DNA of 64,000 bases from Panaeolus papilionaceus (lineage: Eukaryota; Basidiomycota; Agaricomycetes; Agaricales): the NCBI GenBank assembly GCA_015501605.1, contig JADNRZ010000007.1, positions 1,364,001-1,428,000 of the forward strand, read 5' to 3'. The notes under the pieces were generated by a model, which was given only the letters and a program-made list of their open reading frames with translations, was not told the DNA's origin and made no database searches. Shown in pieces: positions 35,706 through 48,222 of this stretch. The position numbers and the translations under genes are program-made. Position 1 is the first letter of the stretch; each line of letters opens with the position of its first letter.

Positions 35706-37174
35706 ATGTTACGTTCGTTGGTGGTGATAGTGGGGTGATGTTGACTAGATGGTGGTGTTAGGGGTATGGTGGAGGTCCTAATTTTAGATTGGGTGGCTCG
35801 AACTTCGAAGTCAAGCGCCCATGATGCCTTACGCATAGAAGTTCAAAGGGAATGAGTGGCAAGCGGGATAATCTGACTTTGTGCACTTCGTGCTGTGAGG
35901 AATGAGAAGGGAATTTTGAGTGATAAAGAATATAAGTTAAACACGCAATAACTTAATTCAAAACATCTATTGGCAGCGACACCATCGTTTAATCAAACTA
36001 ACGTGTCCACAGGTTATCCCATTAATTTTCATGCTCATTGGCGTCTCCTACGCGTGCTTAAAGACAAACCTGTTCTAAGCCAGCGCGACACAACGAACGA
36101 CGTCGACAACGTCGTCAGCGCTTGATATATGTATACCTTATTCCACTCCATTCCATCGTATTCTACCTTCCTCGAATACTATTGGCGAAGACGTGGCACT
36201 CCAAGTCAATTCCCTCGCCTGGTCAACTTGTCGAATGAGGTCGAGGAAATCAGGAACGAGAGTCTAGACTCTCAACGACATCATCGATGTCATACCTGTA
36301 AGTTGAGCGTGGGGAGGGGAATGACGTCATAGAAAGAAGAAGGAGGGATGTGATTGGGTGACGGTAACTGGAAAAAAAGGAAAGAGAAGGAAGGGCGATA
36401 ATTGATTGGGTGCCGGTGACAGCTCTTAGGGGGTGTGGGGATCCGATTAATTGGTGCAATTGAGTCGTGCAGTGCGGGGATGACTGCGTAGGAATGAATA
36501 CTAATAGGGATGGGATGGGATGAAATTTTGTATAAGTACTATGTGATACCTGATGTAGGTTGTATCGTCCCGAGTTGACCGAGTGTCGTTTCGTACTCAC
36601 CTTTACTTGCAGTACTTTGCAGACGACGCTACTAAAGAAGGCAAAGCAAAGTGTGATCCTGATCCTTCCTTCCTATATAGCCTCCGCCTAACATTAACCT
36701 CGCCTGCGGTTCTATAATAGAGCTCACACTGCTCAGTCGCCTCGAGTAACCCTTACCCTTACCCTGACCTCGCCTTCGCTCAGGCTATTAATTGCCTTTG
36801 CACGCTGCACAAAGACGTAAAAAGGAGCACGCACTCAAGACTACGCACACGCATACCCAGCGAGGCCAAGCCCAGCATACGCTCCAGATTCCCATCTCCT
36901 CCTACGCGGCATCTCATCTCTCGTAGATTGATCTGATATCATCCATCCATCATCCCATCTCTCCCCTCCCTCCCTCAGAGCCATTCTCTCACCCCACCTA
37001 AACCTGACCTCTGATCACCCAAAACGTTAAGAGCCAGCATACCTGTCTCCCGCCAATCAAACACCAAACAGCCTTTATTAAATACAACCCAACCCCACTC
37101 AACCGAACATACGCAGCAAGAAAGAATCTCAATCGGCCATCATCACATCAGCAGCCTAAAACTGCGACCCGAAA
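35706..37174. other. Intergenic stretch
   Basis: No supported gene. 36880-37170 is C/T/A-rich and is presumably the promoter and leader of the isochorismatase-like gene; no clear TATA box near 37175. Confidence 0.4.
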
Positions 37175-38104
37175 ATGGTCTCATCCGCATCTTCTTCATC
37201 TTCTTCCACTTTCTCCTCTCACCACCACCACCAGCCTTCTCACTCGCAACAGCCTCAGCTGCATCGTCACGCCTCTCATACCTCCTCATCCTCAAATTCA
37301 AGCTCAGCGTTGGGGAGTGACACACTCAGCCCATCCTCCACCTCCACCTCATCCCCTGATCCCTCCTTCTCATCCTCCACCTCATCTCTCGGACTAGGCC
37401 TCTCCTCATCATCCCTCTCATCTACGATGGACTCCTCCACAACTACCTCATCCTCATCCTCCCTCGCCCCTTCACCCTCCTTCGCCCTCCCCACCACCGA
37501 ACCCCACCGCGTCCTCCTCCTCCTCGACTGTCAAGCCGGCATGCTCGCCCCGCCCCCCATCGGCGTGCCCAACGCCCAAAGCGTGCGACACAACATCGAA
37601 GAAGTCCTAGAAGAGGCAAGAAGGGCACGACCGATGCCCCTGATTGTACACATGCGGAATAATGGAGATGTCGGGGAGCCTGATGAGCCTGGGACGGGGG
37701 GGTGGGAGTTGGTGTTTAGGCCGAAGGATGATTCGGGTTCGGGGGTGGGTGGAACAGGGACAGGGACAGGGGGAGGGGGAGAGCTGATCATCGATAAAAG
37801 GAAAAACAACGCCTTTCGCGGGACACCCCTCGGCGACCTCGTCCCGCCCACAGCGGAGATGGTCATCGTCGGGTTTCAGACCGATCACTCGATACGGGCG
37901 ACGTGCCAGGAGGGCGTGAAGAGGGGGAACGAGGTCCTGCTCATTAGGGGCGCCCATGCGACGCATGATCGGATTGAGGTGCTGTATGGGGGCGGGACGA
38001 CGCCTGCGAGTCGGATTGAGGGAGAGGTGGAGAGTGAGCTGGAGGATTTGGGGGTGCATATTTTGGATATGAAGGATTTGCCGGGGATTTTTATGGATAG
38101 GTGA
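37175..38104 (+). CDS. Isochorismatase-like protein with Cys-to-Ser at the nucleophile position, 309 aa
   Basis: Single exon. Residues 1-105 are a Ser/His/Gln-rich low-complexity leader. The isochorismatase-like fold follows: LLLLDCQAGM with the catalytic Asp (about D118), IVHMRNNGDVGEPDEPGTGGWELV, ELIIDKRKNNAF with the catalytic Lys (about K208), and VGFQTDHSIRATCQEGVKRG. In active relatives the last segment is usually GxxTDxCVxxT, with Cys as nucleophile; here it is Ser239 (codon TCG at 37889). A nearby Cys (RATC, 243) is not at the nucleophile site. GAHATHD closes the domain. The family includes isochorismatases, nicotinamidases and ureidoacrylate hydrolases; the substrate is unknown and activity doubtful. 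Confidence 0.8.
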   Translation: MVSSASSSSSSTFSSHHHHQPSHSQQPQLHRHASHTSSSSNSSSALGSDTLSPSSTSTSSPDPSFSSSTSSLGLGLSSSSLSSTMDSSTTTSSSSSLAPSPSFALPTTEPHRVLLLLDCQAGMLAPPPIGVPNAQSVRHNIEEVLEEARRARPMPLIVHMRNNGDVGEPDEPGTGGWELVFRPKDDSGSGVGGTGTGTGGGGELIIDKRKNNAFRGTPLGDLVPPTAEMVIVGFQTDHSIRATCQEGVKRGNEVLLIRGAHATHDRIEVLYGGGTTPASRIEGEVESELEDLGVHILDMKDLPGIFMDR

Positions 38105-39004
38105 GAGTGGGGAAAGAGACGAGGAAGAATAGGGTTTTTGACTTGAGTGCGATGGGTTATTTTTGGAAGAGGCAATTGTGCTAACTGTATTGTATGTACG
38201 TACGTATACATAGAGTCTCTTTAGAAACCTGTCATCCCATTTCATCCATCCCATTCGTACCTAATCATTCATTCCATCCTCATCCATCCTTAGTTATCGC
38301 CACACTCAATCCCCCATCTCAGTATCGTCCATTACGCATCGCCTGTCATCTCGTCACACACGGATATCATCCACCATCATCCGACCTCCCTCGTTTTTCT
38401 TATCATGTTCGGATACCAATACTATTCTGTTATCATACCCGACTATCAATATCAATCCCTTCTCTACTTAACTAAAACGATAGCGCCGACCAACGGCATA
38501 GTCTACAACCGGAAAGCCAGGTCTTCATAGAACATTGAAAGTTTTATGCAGTCAACTTTGCGTAACATTTGGTCTGTAGACATACACACGAAGTCAGGTA
38601 GGTTGAGAAGTCAGATTGCGTCCTGTTTAAGATGCAGAGTATAAATTTATTAACCCAACATTATAATTCGTGTAATCAGACCCGATCCATCCAAAGAAAG
38701 AGATACACATATTAAATCAACAACATTTTCTTTCACTGGAGCGGGGGAGACTAACGACGCGAATGTAATTACAAGAAGACTTAGGACACAATTGCCGATT
38801 TGGTTTGGTACCTCTATGGGGGCACTTAGGAGCTCATTCATTTATTATTTACCGGTCTATTGAGAAAATTTGAGTACTAACCTACAGTTATTATGCCGGG
38901 TGGTGCTGGTACTCCAGATCATACTAACCAATAGCAACCACATCGACATCATTTAAATTTGAACACGGAATTCGGGCTTGGAAAGATACGGGGAATATTG
39001 GAGT
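38105..39004. other. Intergenic stretch
   Basis: 3' flank of the isochorismatase-like gene, rich in CATCC/ATTCC runs at 38220-38400; no gene seen. Confidence 0.4.
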
Positions 39005-39332
39005 GCGTGAGACGTAAAATGAGACGAGAACGAACGACAAGGACGACGAAATAACGAATACAAGCGGTGACGAAGGTGCGGATAAACACCGGACGACGAA
39101 GAAGACGAAATACGAACAAGAAACATGAGATACGGGAGGGGAAGGAGGCTTTAGATGATTGCTTGTAAACAATGTACATGATACATCTAAAATGATAGAA
39201 AATCATGGAAATGAGAAGAACATACTTAAATCTACGGAAACCAAGAGCACGCGACGCGTGAACGAAGCGCTGATGCGAATAGGAATAATCTGAAAATGAT
39301 GGAAAAATCGAAAAATAGGGGAATACCAATGT
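39005..39332 (+). repeat. Dispersed repeat R1, copy 2
   Basis: Second copy of the repeat at 4810-5105, same orientation. It ends 38 bp before the 3' end of family member D. The copies are well diverged, so the repeat is old. Confidence 0.65.
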
Positions 39333-39369
39333 TGGGCTCATCAACGTCAGCCTTTGTCAAAGCTTGTCA

Positions 39370-42300
39370 TTATGAGCGTTGATCAGAACGTCGTTGTTTC
39401 GATCGCTTGATCGAAGAGCTAGGCTTCGTGGTCACAATTGGAATATCATCGATCGCACCTCCTCCTCCTGGAAACCGAGCTGTTCTCTCCGCGTCTTCGT
39501 GCCAAGATGGGTGTATTCGAGGTATACCCATCGCCACTGCCTCGCCGTGGTTTTCAGGTTGTGTTGGACTCGGAGTCACATTCTTGAATTCGGCGTTGCC
39601 GCGTTGCAAAAATAGTTTGAAGTACTGATCAAGTGCAGCGGCATGCATGAATGATGGCTCGACCATGACTACTGGTTTATTGATCATTTCTTTTTTGGTG
39701 TTCCCCAAAGGCGCAGATGGTTGATACAAAGTCCCGGCCATGCGTCCTAGCTGATCTCTGCAACGTTCAAGTCCGTTTATCATATTGCCATCGGTGCTCG
39801 TGCTCCTATAAAACATATCGGAAATAGAGTCATGCCAATGGAGATCTTGTTGCATTATCTTCAAAATGGACCCCAAATCTGCGAGTATCTCGTGGTATGT
39901 CGAGGATCTGAATGGGAAAAAATGCAAAGGGCCACCGACACCTGTATCGTCGTCGCCAAATTGCAAGGTTCCGAGTCCGTCATCTTCTAGTGGCTCTCCA
40001 AATGTGCCCAGTCCCGATATGGGTGCATTTCTGCAGGCTCTGAAGGACGCAAGAGCAGTCTCCACGATGTAAATCAATCTGTCGAGGGTGTAGGCGGTAT
40101 CCCTGAGAATGAACTTCGATTCTTCAGCGCGGATGTCGTCATGGCTGAGGTCGGTAAGCTGTGCAGCCATTCCCTTCAGTCTTGGTCGGAAAAGCATCTA
40201 CAAAGTATCTAATCAGTACTGACAATATATGTCTAAGACCATGTCCCCATGAGGCTTCACCTCTTCGTTCGTTGTCAACACGGAACCAACTGGTGGAGTG
40301 GATGGGACGATGTGGACCATGCCTGTGAAACAAATGAAGATAATCGTGTTTTAATAATGCAAAAAGTTAGGAAACCTTTCTTTTTTATTCAAAGTCTTAC
40401 CGTCGTTAAGCTCGAAGTTGTTTTCGAACAAGAGAGCGCATAGTATGTCATTGTGGAAATGGGAATCCACGAGCCTATCGGTTTCCTAACATGAAAATTC
40501 AAACCTGCTGCTGACAGGGCTAATGAATAACGTACCGGTATACCGTTGAGTGTGACACACCAGGTGTGGTCGTTGAGGATGGCCACTTGTGCTGGTGGAT
40601 ACAAAGAGAGCATAATTTTGCAGAAAGAATCGGCTGGGTGGTGGTCCTGTTGGATTAAAGTTGCAGTTGTATGGTGCATTCCAGAGGGACACAGTCGATG
40701 AACGTACCGTGTAAAGTGCTTGACCCGTTTGGTTCGTACTGACAAAATCGGATTGTGAATCATTATGTGAGTTTTGTGAGCCTTTTGCGACACCCTTTCC
40801 CTTCGGTGTGTCCGAGGCTCCATTTGAAGGCGAATTATAAGCATGTTGGTCAGGAGCCCGAGGTGCTGATGAGGGGTCCGTGGAGGACGAGCCAATGACA
40901 TTATACAGCTCCTCGTTTTTGGCGCATATCCTAGCCCACGATTCTGTGCTTAGTCTGTTGTTCAACGATTCGACGAACAAACACTGATTGAGGATGGGCG
41001 GCCAAGCGATGTCGGACTCGCAGATACCTGAAAGCAGAGGTCGGACTTCCTCTTGGTGAGGACCTGTCCGGGTTTCGACGATGCCATTGTTACACTCCCA
41101 CATATGCTTGACTTGGCTGCTTTTATTCGCTGCTTCTCGAAATTGCAGCTTGTAGGTATGTGGAAAGATGGGCCCTTGCTCTGCTACAGCCATCCCCCAA
41201 GAACAAGCCTTGTCGCACCCAGTGACCAGCCTGATGTCCCCGTTGTTTGCTTTATAACCCAACGTAATCTTGACGTATTCGTACCAGCTTTCGATGTGTC
41301 TGGCCATGTATATCTCCCATTTGCTGACGTTTTGGATCCTGCAGGATCGCGCCCCTTCTGGGAGGGCGAGGATCGCTCCTTCTGATGAGACGATCTCGAA
41401 TTTCTGCTCCAGAGAGCTGCAACATAGTCAATATATATGTCAAGTATTAATACAATACAGCGAATCACGCACCTAGAATCGCTGACCAGCCTCCTTACAG
41501 ACATACTAGTCAGCGCAGTGTCATGCCGAAGCGGGTGCGATACAACCAAGTCGTGTGATCGAAGACGCTCCACTGGTGTATACCCTTCTGGCATAACTTC
41601 AGGATGAAATGGATGATCGGCGGGGAGGAGTATGTTGAATAAAAATACAAAACATCCATCTTTGTCGATAAGCCCAACATCACCAATGTCCACTCCGAGC
41701 CGCCGTTTGTTGATGGGAAGACTTTGGCTGCATTCTGGGACCCATAGAGGGTAGCCTCGGCATTTCTTGAGCATATTTCGCTCATAAATGCGGTTGTCCC
41801 CTTCGAGTTGGGGTGCAACATCGGTGCTTGTCCGGGAAAGCAAAGAGGCAAAATCATCGGCGCTCTTTGAGAGGGTTGGGTTTTCGTTACTTTGAGGCGG
41901 GGTTAAGTCACCATTGTTCATAGGCTGGGAAGAATTGCGTGTAGACGAGAAATGCACAGGATCAGAACCCTGTATTTGAAGGTGAGAGGCCTAAACCAGG
42001 GAGTAAATCCGTTCTTATAGCATACCGAATCCGGGAACATGTTCAATTCGACTTGGGCATCACTTGGAAGCGCTAACGAGGCTTAAATGTCAACACGGAT
42101 TCAAAACCCTCACTAGACAAAGAACCTACGGGGGAAGCTGAGATTGTAAGTGACATGATGCTTCGTTGTCTGATTGAAAGTTCCACCAGAGACCAGTAGT
42201 TTGGAAGCAGTGATCACGCTGGTGGAAGCCGTCGACGTCTGGCTAGTTCGATCCAGGATCACAAGTACACATCAGTAAATTGAGTATAGGTTGTTATCGA

Positions 42301-42483
42301 CAATGAGAAAAGTATTTACCTCGATTGCGGTCCTCTTACACCCAGATTTTCATCAGACTCGCCCTGGTTTGCTATTGTTGACTGGGTATTTTCTACACAC
42401 GGTGCATTGAGGAGACCAAATCTGTCCAGTTCATTAAGAACTCGCGAGTAAGAGACGCCATTTATGGATTGAGCAAGGTCCAT
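39370..42483 (-). CDS. Family member D: full-length, 871 aa
   Basis: Nine exons on the minus strand: 42483-42320, 42242-42130, 42072-42026, 41969-41473, 41416-40708, 40646-40536, 40485-40401, 40322-40261 and 40197-39370, phases 2, 1, 0, 2, 0, 0, 1, 0, with totals dividing exactly. Same layout as A: SYSRVLNELDRFGLL, VSGGTF...VTYNLSFP, NNRIYERNML-like GDNRIYERNMLKK, CRGYPLWVPECSQ, GDVGLIDKDGCFVFLFNI, GDIRLVTGCDKACSWG, DHHPADSFCKIMLSLYPP, and a C-terminal module with DLHWHDSISDMF and ERCRDQLGRMAGT, ending in a basic tail KRSKQRRSDQR. It is the cleanest member, so its exon plan was the template for the others. Very close to A (large identical blocks), implying a recent duplication in inverted orientation. 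Confidence 0.75.
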
Positions 42484-42794
42484 AACCTGGTTATAGCGAT
42501 GGAAAGAGTGGAAAGGAGAAAAAATACAATGAATGACAAAGATACAAGTTTACGTAGCGCCCCGTTTGGATTGCAGTGGAAGCACAGCCGCAGCATCGCT
42601 TTCAAGGCCCAATTGCGCGATGGCCATACATGATTCATCTTTTATCGTTTCACTCGCAAACTAGCTGGTTAGCTTTAATTCGCTCATTTCCAGGTTCTGC
42701 CACCGGTTCAGTTTTACATAATTCATTCACCACCAGTGATGGTGGAACATCAGAGAAAAGGTGAGGATAAATGAGATGAAGTACGTATACGAAC

Positions 42795-42870
42795 AATGGG
42801 GCTGGCCAATGCCCTATGATGGCCGTAGCTCCGTGACACCATGTCACAGACGCTGTCACGGGCCATTTCT
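42795..42870. repeat. Inverted repeat pair, left copy
   Basis: GGGGCTGGCCAATGCCCTAT followed by GATGGCCGT and a GTGTCAC-type block; it appears in opposite orientation at 43730-43810. It sits upstream of member D's start. Confidence 0.5.
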
Positions 42871-43729
42871 TGAAACAACCCGATAGTCCTTCGAAAAATG
42901 CATAATTCATGAAGTAATTTATTGCAATACACTCTAATACTATATTTATTCCACTCTGTATACTTTTTTTTGTCAAGATAAGAACCAGGAGCAAGTAATG
43001 TCCAAAATGACCTATTCCCCTGCCAAAACCGAGCATTTTGACGAGCTGATTATGAAATGCACAGCCACATCATCCCAATCTATCGTGCCCGCAGGCACAG
43101 ACACCAAACTGTCTTTCGCATTGCTCAAGGAAAACACAATGTATTGACATAATTCTTTTTGAGGTATTTAAGATCAGACCTTTGATTACTAATTCTCAGT
43201 CCAAATAATTAATTTATATCATTATACAAGTGTTTCAAGAGAGTACATTGTGCTTCATGTGTAACTTAACAAGCATTACCACAAATACCCTGGACTTCTG
43301 TTACAATTTGTGATGAGGCTATCCTATGTTTTTTCAAGCGCTGAACAACTCTCCATGATCAGAATTTCTCTAGCATATCTGCAAGCACTCTAAACAACGA
43401 GTTTTGGGGTGCTATATAAGCTTATCCGCCTGAATTTAATTATTCCAATCGTGGAGTTGTCTTCTAAATACATTTCTCATCAACTTCTCTCTGCAAAACA
43501 AAGTCCAGAACGATGTTTCCAGTGAGTTGATTAGGAAATGGTCTTTGATGGCCAATTTGGCAGGCATTTGATACATATTTGCCAGTTATTCAATTATATC
43601 ACAATATTTACATAAAATAACTAAACATAGCACACAATGGACTATATTAGAGTATATTCTACCCCAGCAGCTTTGCAGAATTGTATTGTGCATGGTGCCA
43701 GACGCTTGTCTCAAGGTATCAGGCTTACC

Positions 43730-43810
43730 AGTGGCTGTGACACCGTGGGACTGTGCCACGGCCATCATAGGGATTGGCCAGCCCCACGAACAAAGGTGAA
43801 CAAGAGGCAC
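43730..43810. repeat. Inverted repeat pair, right copy
   Basis: Inverted match to 42795-42870: ACGGCCATCATAGGG and TTGGCCAGCCCCA are shared. Weaker similarity (CTCTAATA) continues toward the centre. The pair may be the arms of a 1-kb non-autonomous element; no target duplication was found. Confidence 0.45.
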
Positions 43811-43904
43811 CACCAGCCACCGATCACGACGAAATACAAATGCGAAACTTCCATGGCAAAATGAGAAAGAAATAAAACTACTATAAAGGAGAAATCCAAA
43901 ATAA

Positions 43905-44675
43905 TTATGAAGGTAATTCAAAGTTAAAGGATGAGTGATGTGTGCGCCCGATGTGGTGTGCATGTAAACGTTTGAACGATAACCGATGCCAGGAGAAATG
44001 AGCGGAAAATGACAGAATCATCGAAAAGTGCAAGTATTCTGGCAATGTACTCGTCGATGGTTTTCGAAGATAGGTAAGAAGAACGAGGTAAATGGAATAC
44101 TGCATAGAAATATCAAGTGCTAATGGGGTTGTTGACATCGTCGGCTTGTGGCATGGAAAAGTGTCAGTTTGGCGCTGTAGGTTGGAATGACACAATTTAA
44201 GCTCCTCAAGATCTTCTACAGGCTTTGATATTGCCCGCGCCGGTAACCAATGGTCTGCGTAAAAACGCTGAAAGTGGTCGTGAGCGTTGTCATTCTCCAT
44301 GTTGACGGCATTATCAGGATGGAGCACATCGGCCAGTTTTCTCATCACACCATCCATAGTCGAAGAGCGTGAGGGCTCAAATCGGAGCAAGCGGTCGCTG
44401 GTGTGATAATCAGGAACATAAGGAGGCTTGTTCCAGAGACCAGTTTTGTTCGATTTGTCCATCACCAGTCTGGCCAGTGCTCCTCGAAAGGTTTTACCCT
44501 TCTCCAAGACGCCCATAGCTCTAGATATGATGTGAAGAAAGTCCAGAATAATTTGTTGCAGAGGGTGATATTTGTCTTCGGTGAATCGAGTGCGGTTCCG
44601 GGGTCGCAATGTCCGTCTAGTAGGCAAGGAGTTTAGGACGTGCATCACAGGTCTCCTCTTTGGCATCTTTAACAT
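43905..44675 (-). pseudogene. Orphan C-terminal module of the GDVG family
   Basis: The stretch LLRFEPSRSSTMDGVMRKLA, HDHFQRFYADHW and LEELKLCHSNLQRQTDT aligns with the C-terminal module of members D (LHFFPFRSSTYHEILADLGS) and E (INFDPFTSLTIKVIIEKLA, FCTNELQHLAS). No GGTF motif or core is found between it and member E. An acceptor at about 44614 (CCTACTAG) matches the 5' border of the corresponding exon. Beyond about 44160 the frame no longer resembles the family. It is probably the 3' remnant of a seventh copy. Confidence 0.5.
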
Positions 44676-44770
44676 TGGCTCTTATGTTACATTTGTGAAG
44701 TAAACACTTAAATGAAGGCGATAAGTAAAGTAGAGGGCTTGCCATGCATAGCATGGCCTTACAATGTTTA

Positions 44771-47700
44771 TTACGAGAGGCTAAGGATAGGATGACATAT
44801 TTGCATTACGAGAAGATCGCATCTCGGAGGACAAAATCGCACCACAAAGACCTCTTCCCTTACGGGACTCGGAACAATGTCAACGGCAAGTGGTCGCTTA
44901 TTATCTTCTGAGTCATGACACTGGACTGTCGCTCTTGTCCTCTGGTTCGGTCTACTGTTGACTCTTCCTTGCAGTTTGTGCGCAGTTGATCCAAAGTTTG
45001 AATCGGCTTGTGCGCCTGCCATTTTCGGCTGCAGAAGGGACCCTATTGAGCGCTTAGGGATCTGATTCTCCCAAAGGGGCAATGCTTTGTTAGGAGGTGA
45101 TTCAGACTACAGGAAGAGTGAGGGGTTAACAGTATGTCAGAATGTGAGCATGGTCGAGGGTTGGATGGCATACTACTCACACGGCGCGTATCCTCAGTCA
45201 CCATCCCTAGGTCAACACTTACCACGGCTGGCGTTGGTAGCGGTGAAGAAGCGGAAGCGGAAGCGAGATGCTGAAGCTCATTTGTACAGAAGATGAGACT
45301 TCCGAGATCCTTTATGGAGCTCGGCACAATCCCCCCTTTGAAGAATTGATGAAAATGACCACAAGCAGTGCTGTACCGCGAATCGGACGAATTTCTTGGG
45401 CTCAGGACCAGCGCCAACTTCTCTATGATCACTTTGATAGTCAAAGAGGTGAACGGATCAAAATTGATCTCCACGATTCTGGAGAGATCAGTGGGCGTTG
45501 AACTGGTTTCAGCATTTCTGGTTTGATTGGTTAACTGCTCCTCGCCAGTCGCAGGCCGATTCCGCATGGCCTTGGCTATCACTAGCACGTGAACGACCCT
45601 GACGAGAGTGTATATAACGTCCTGGATAGAAAGGCACCCGGTTATGTCTTTGTGCCCCTTCGTTGCGCCCGGGAGACTTCCGACAATCTCCGCCACCCTT
45701 CTGGCAGGCTGTTTTCCGTTGGTATCATAATCAGCATTGCACGCATATCGTTTACAGGCAACGAGACATTACCTCTTTCATTTCATGAACATAGACGGCT
45801 TGAACAATATCTACAAGTCAGAGTAATATGACGTAAGATCAATTGAGCGCCCTATCTTGGGTAAAACAAAAAGGAGGCTGTACAGATATAAAACTTACTC
45901 TCATGACACCCGAAGCCTAACTCAAGCAAAACGGCACATATGATTTCGTTTTCATCAATGGGAGCAGAGTCCTAGAGCATCCCGGTCAGCGCACTGAAAT
46001 CTGGCGAGGCAGGGGATGACTTGGAGTAGAAAATGTGGCATACGGGTATGTTTTTCAATGCGAAGCACCAGTCATTGTCGTCAACAACCGCAACGTCTGC
46101 CTCAGGATGAATGAAAAGAAGCAGCTTGCTCAACCAGTCGGCAGGGTGGTAGTCCTGATAGGCTTAAAATTCGTTATCTCCACAATGCATGACCCATATA
46201 AACACGTACAGTATATAATCTCCGAACTGAAGTGGGCGTACTGGTTACAAACCTGTCCTGCAATGTCTTGTTACTAGCGATGCTTCGCGGGCCTGAGGCA
46301 GGTTCCTTCCCCTTTGATTCACTTGTCGAGGTCGGGGCACCATCAGGCGAAGCCATCGAAGGACCAGTAAAGTATCCTGATGAGCAACCGTTGTTGTACA
46401 GCTCCTCTGCCTCTGCTTTCACCTCGTTCCAGGATTTGTCGCCTAACCTATTATTAAGTGATCTGACGAAAAGACACTGATCACGGTGCAGTTTGCTCTT
46501 GCGTTCTCGTGAGAGCCAACCAAACAAGTATTGCCGAATTGATTTCTGTCGTACCTCCCTAATGTGCTCCTGGCTGGGTCCCACTCGAGTGTCCACAATG
46601 CCATTGCATTCCCAGGCATACTTTATGGAGCCTTTCCTATGTTTTGCTTTTCGGAAGCGCAGTTTGTAGCTGTTTTCAGCAGTGGGGGACTGTTCTGCGA
46701 CTGCCATGCCCCAGTGAGAGGCCTTGTCGCATCCAGTAACGAGCCGGATGTCTCCATTATTCACTTCGTAACCCAGGGTAACCTTCACATACTTGTACCA
46801 GCTCTTGAGATTGCTGGCCATGTAGTCCCCCCAAAGCGATGTTGTTTGAACACTAGAGAACTGCACACCATCAGGTAGAGTTAAGATCACCGCTTCTGCT
46901 GATGGCATCTCAAATATCTGCTCACTGCGACGATCATCAGATGGGGTCCATGGGGATGAGTATTACAAACGTGAACTCGCCTTGAGCCAGAAATGCCAGC
47001 TTCCTGTCGACGCACGGAGGCACTTGTTAACGCAGTGTGATGCCCAAATGGAATGGTTTGCAACCAGTCATGAGAACGAAGCGGTTGAACTGAATTGTAG
47101 CCTTCGGGCATCTCCGTAGGGTGGAATGGATGATTGGCTGGGCGGAGGATGTTGAATAGAAATACGAAGCATCCATCTTTGTCGATGAGCCCAACATCGC
47201 CAACCTCCACTCCAAGTTTCCGTTTCTTGATGTGGAGGGTCTGACTGCATTCCGGGACCCACAATGGATAGCCTCGACCCTTCTTGAGCATGTGTCGCTC
47301 ATAAATTTTGTTGCTAGGTTCGAATTTAGGCGCAATATTGGCCTGGGACCGAGCAAGTATTGAGATATCGGTGCTTGTCAGCGGCAAAGAACTTAAATTA
47401 TCGAGATTCTGTGGGGGAGAGTTCAAAGATTTAGAATATAACTGCTGTTTTGCTTCCAACGGGCGAGATAGATGAAAGCATACCTGATTTGGGGTAGTCC
47501 TGACTTCAACCTGAGCATCGTTCGGAGGCGCTAGCAATGCTTAAAGGTTAAATAACCTTGATCCTTTCATGGAAAAAAAAAAACATACGGGGGAGGTGTA
47601 CGTTGTAGGTGATGTGATGCCCCGTCGTTTGAATGAACGATCCATTATGGCTTATTAGATTGGAAGCACTGATGACACTCGGGTTAATCGAGCCGCTTTC

Positions 47701-47912
47701 AAAAATAACAAAGAGTTGGTCATATCATTTTTGAGTTACTTCGTGAGGAGTATTCACCTGGGCTTGTGTTTCTGGACAGGTAGCTTTGGGCCCTCAGTTC
47801 GATCAGGCTGATGAGTCAGGCCTGTTTCCGGGGCAGCCAACTGTAACATATGCCCCACATCTGCAAGTCCTTGATTACGCAAGTCAGGAACACAATTCGT
47901 GGATTCATCCAT
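44771..47912 (-). CDS. Family member E: full-length, 831 aa, with a GC-AG intron
   Basis: Ten exons on the minus strand: 47912-47758, 47695-47589, 47530-47484, 47408-46981, 46924-46210, 46154-46044, 45971-45899, 45810-45773, 45708-45223 and 45106-44771. The sum is 832 codons in frame. N-terminal motif is diverged (ISHNGSF...ITYNVHLP). Core: GRGYPLWVPECSQ, GDVGLIDKDGCFVFLFNI, GDIRLVTGCDKASHWG. The intron after exon 4 begins GCGAGT where A and D have GTGAGT/GTGCGT, so it must use a GC donor. The C-terminal exon 10 (WENQIPKRSIGSLL...) is specific to this copy. More diverged from A and D than they are from each other. Confidence 0.68.
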
Positions 47913-48222
47913 GTCCACGATGTGGTGAGAGTGATGGAAGGAGAATTTTAGAGTGGACCGACAACTGAGAATATATGTTCATTCGGAATGCAGTGACAAC
48001 TTGCGGTTTCACAGCCTTGATCCTGAGGAAGGACATCAAGCTAACACTTCAACTTGAGGCTATACCCAGTAATCCAATTGAATATCTATCTGACTGAGAA
48101 TGGATCTGAGAGCTGTGAACAACCGGTTACATTGGACGTGTTTGGTATTTGGGTATTAAATTAAGTCAATAAATATCCTTGGCCTTGATAAATCGTATCC
48201 CTTCCATAGCATTGTCTGCAGA

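Noticed and set aside
37607..38254. 215-aa minus-strand frame
   Set aside because: Antisense to the isochorismatase-like gene, without domain or splice support.
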